From positions 248,001-312,000 of the forward strand of contig CAVXVA010000001.1 of the NCBI GenBank assembly GCA_963765075.1: 64,000 nt of DNA. The letters are read 5' to 3'. Under the pieces are notes generated by a model. The model saw only the letters and a program-made list of their open reading frames with translations. It had not been told where the DNA came from and did no database searches. A program made the translations under genes and the position numbers. This document shows positions 62,611 to 64,000 of the stretch, in pieces. This DNA is from JAENVU01 sp963765075. GTDB taxonomy: Bacteria; Actinomycetota; Acidimicrobiia; IMCC26256; JAENVU01. The stretch's first letter is position 1, and the number at the start of each line of letters is the position of its first letter.

Positions 62611-64000
62611 TCAGAGATGTTGGAGGACCTGCTCGACGGCTGACGTTCGGAAGCCTGACGTGTCGATCGTCACGGCCGTCGGCCAGAGATCCGCCGCTCC
62701 CTCCATGCGCTGGGCGATCGCGCTGGTTGCGTCGGAGCTGTCGGCACCCACTGCGGCGCGGGCGACGAGTCGTGGCCGCGTCACCTGGGCCGGTGCATCG
62801 CAACGGAATTCCAGGAAATCCGCACTGACCTCCTCGGCGGCGGAGCGCGCTTGATCACGCCACCGGTCAGAACCCCACGACGCGTCCAGAATCACCGGCT
62901 CGCCCTTCCCCAGGAGCGACCGGGCGCGCTCGATGAGGATTTCGTAGGTCGCCGCCGTATTCGCAGGGTCGTACAAGCCTTCGCCGTATTCATCACCGCG
63001 GTGAACCCGGTGGCCCAGGCCGACGAGGTCCTTCCGCGTCTCGTCCGAATGCAGAACGGCCCAACCGAGTCGATTCGAGAGCTCGACCGAGAGGGTGGAC
63101 TTGCCGGTGCCCGGCAGCCCGCCGACGAGTGCCAGCATCACCCGACCGCTTCGCAGATGCTCGTCGGCGAGTGCGAGATGCAATCGTGCAGTTTCGACCG
63201 CCGACGGGTCCCCTTGCGTCGCCCGCACGCACGCCACCTTCGAACGTACGAGCGCGCGGTACGCGAGGTAGTGGTGGAGCAGCGTCGTCGGAGGCGTACA
63301 GCCGGAGAACTCGAAGTACCAATCGAGAAAGCGCCGTGCGTATTCCGATGCGCCGAGGCGTTCGAGGTCCATGGCGAGGAACGCAACGTCCGCGAGCACG
63401 TCTCCGTAGCGGAGTTCGTCGTCGAACTCGAGGCAGTCCAGGATCCGGGGACCGTCGTCGAGACAGAAGATGTCGTCGGCGAGCAGGTCCCCGTGTCCGT
63501 CGCACACCGCGCCTGCCTCGATCCGGCTCGCGAACAACGCCGTTCGGCCTTCCAAGTATCGACGTGCTCGCAGGATGACTCGGGACATCATTTCGGAATC
63601 GAGCACCGAGCCCACGAACGGCTCCATCGTGGCGAAACTCGATTCCCAATTCCTCCGGACCCCATCGATGGAAGCAGCCGCGTCGATCTGCGGGGAGCGG
63701 TCGGCTCGGGCATGAAACGCGGCGACGACCCGCGCCACCTCGCGGACGCACGGACTGGCGTCCGGTTCGGCCGACACCAAGACGGAGAGACGTCGGTCTT
63801 CGGGCATCCGCCGCATCACGACCAGGTGGTCGCACGGTTCGCCATCGGGACCCCGAAGCTCGGCAACGCCGAGATAGACATCCGGGGCCAGGCGACGGTT
63901 GAGCTCGACCTCGCGGCGACAGATTCGTTCTCGCTCCGACGCGTCCGAGAAGTCAACGAAATCCAATGCCACCGGCTTCTTGATCTTGTAGACCCGGTCG
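62611..64000 (-). CDS. Bifunctional aminoglycoside phosphotransferase-like/ATP-binding kinase, 5' part outside window
   Basis: At least 463 residues; the gene starts beyond the window edge, since the frame stays open through 64000 (RVYKIKKPVALDFVDFS). The N-terminal half is APH/choline-kinase-like (LNRRLAPDVYLGV, CDGHGDLLADDIF, ILDCLEFDDELRYGD), with HGDL and D-rich motifs for Mg-ATP. The C-terminal half, from about 285 residues after the window edge, is a P-loop kinase with GLPGTGKST, HSDETRKDL and DASW. This fusion is known in many bacteria, with unknown substrate. Confidence 0.85.
   Translation of the reverse strand, partial: DRVYKIKKPVALDFVDFSDASERERICRREVELNRRLAPDVYLGVAELRGPDGEPCDHLVVMRRMPEDRRLSVLVSAEPDASPCVREVARVVAAFHARADRSPQIDAAASIDGVRRNWESSFATMEPFVGSVLDSEMMSRVILRARRYLEGRTALFASRIEAGAVCDGHGDLLADDIFCLDDGPRILDCLEFDDELRYGDVLADVAFLAMDLERLGASEYARRFLDWYFEFSGCTPPTTLLHHYLAYRALVRSKVACVRATQGDPSAVETARLHLALADEHLRSGRVMLALVGGLPGTGKSTLSVELSNRLGWAVLHSDETRKDLVGLGHRVHRGDEYGEGLYDPANTAATYEILIERARSLLGKGEPVILDASWGSDRWRDQARSAAEEVSADFLEFRCDAPAQVTRPRLVARAAVGADSSDATSAIAQRMEGAADLWPTAVTIDTSGFRTSAVEQVLQHL

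Overview
The window is a gene-dense, roughly 70% GC stretch from an actinobacterial chromosome. Gene content (HelR-type RNA polymerase motor, DUF3097, an F420-type LLM oxidoreductase of the TIGR03857 kind, PIG-L/MshB-like deacetylase, mycobacterial-type nucleoid proteins, oligoendopeptidase F, EttA) and very frequent TANNNT hexamers 6-9 nt upstream of start codons (leaderless transcripts) suggest Acidimicrobiia or a relative. That placement is inference. I see no rRNA, tRNA, CRISPR, prophage or intact insertion sequence.

Layout. 1-1588: acyl-CoA type SDR (cut by the window edge), MaoC hydratase and a divergent TetR regulator. 1610-7672: neocarzinostatin-fold lipoprotein, then a leftward peptide/opine ABC operon (binding protein, DppB, DppC and a fused double ATPase). 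7959-12729: leftward branched-chain amino acid type ABC operon (binding protein, fused LivH-LivM, LivG, LivF) closed by two tandem hairpins. 12835-16666: PIG-L deacetylase, alpha/beta-hydrolase lipoprotein, a frameshifted potassium-channel-like gene and an ArfB-like rescue factor. 16848-23100: a second, rightward peptide ABC operon ending in an ATPase with a proline-rich tail. 23087-32284: ABC-F protein, Lon, glutathione peroxidase, fumarase, RNA (uracil) methyltransferase and EttA, all leftward. 32349-40481: DUF885 hydrolase, SDR, PepF, frameshifted M1 aminopeptidase, HelR. 40514-45104: leftward run of SRPBCC protein, P450, histidine phosphatase, a TnpB-N-terminal-like small protein, DUF2087 regulator and quinone oxidoreductase. 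45204-47613: SDR, NTF2-like protein and zinc alcohol dehydrogenase, rightward. 47690-54018: ABC-2 exporter, Nudix, LLM oxidoreductase, epimerase, aldo/keto reductase, SDR. 54105-64000: HU, DinG-like helicase, acyl-CoA ligase, MaoC, DUF3097, a phosphodiesterase-EEP fusion, a lysine-rich histone-H1-like protein and a kinase cut by the window edge.

How it fits together. Much of the window is import and oxidation of organic substrates: three ABC importers plus SDR, MaoC, acyl-CoA ligase, P450, LLM and alcohol dehydrogenase genes suited to acyl-CoA, alcohol or terpenoid/steroid-like compounds. The strongest new regulatory signal is one operator-like motif, TGAC-N6-GTCAGGTCC, at three core promoters: the TetR/MaoC divergon, the first peptide ABC operon and the Liv ABC operon. 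This implies one small regulon controlled by the neighbouring TetR protein.

Cautions. Six reading-frame breaks all go in the same direction and lie at CG/GC-rich dinucleotide runs, so they may be sequence errors rather than pseudogenes. Function names are from reading motifs; no database search was run.
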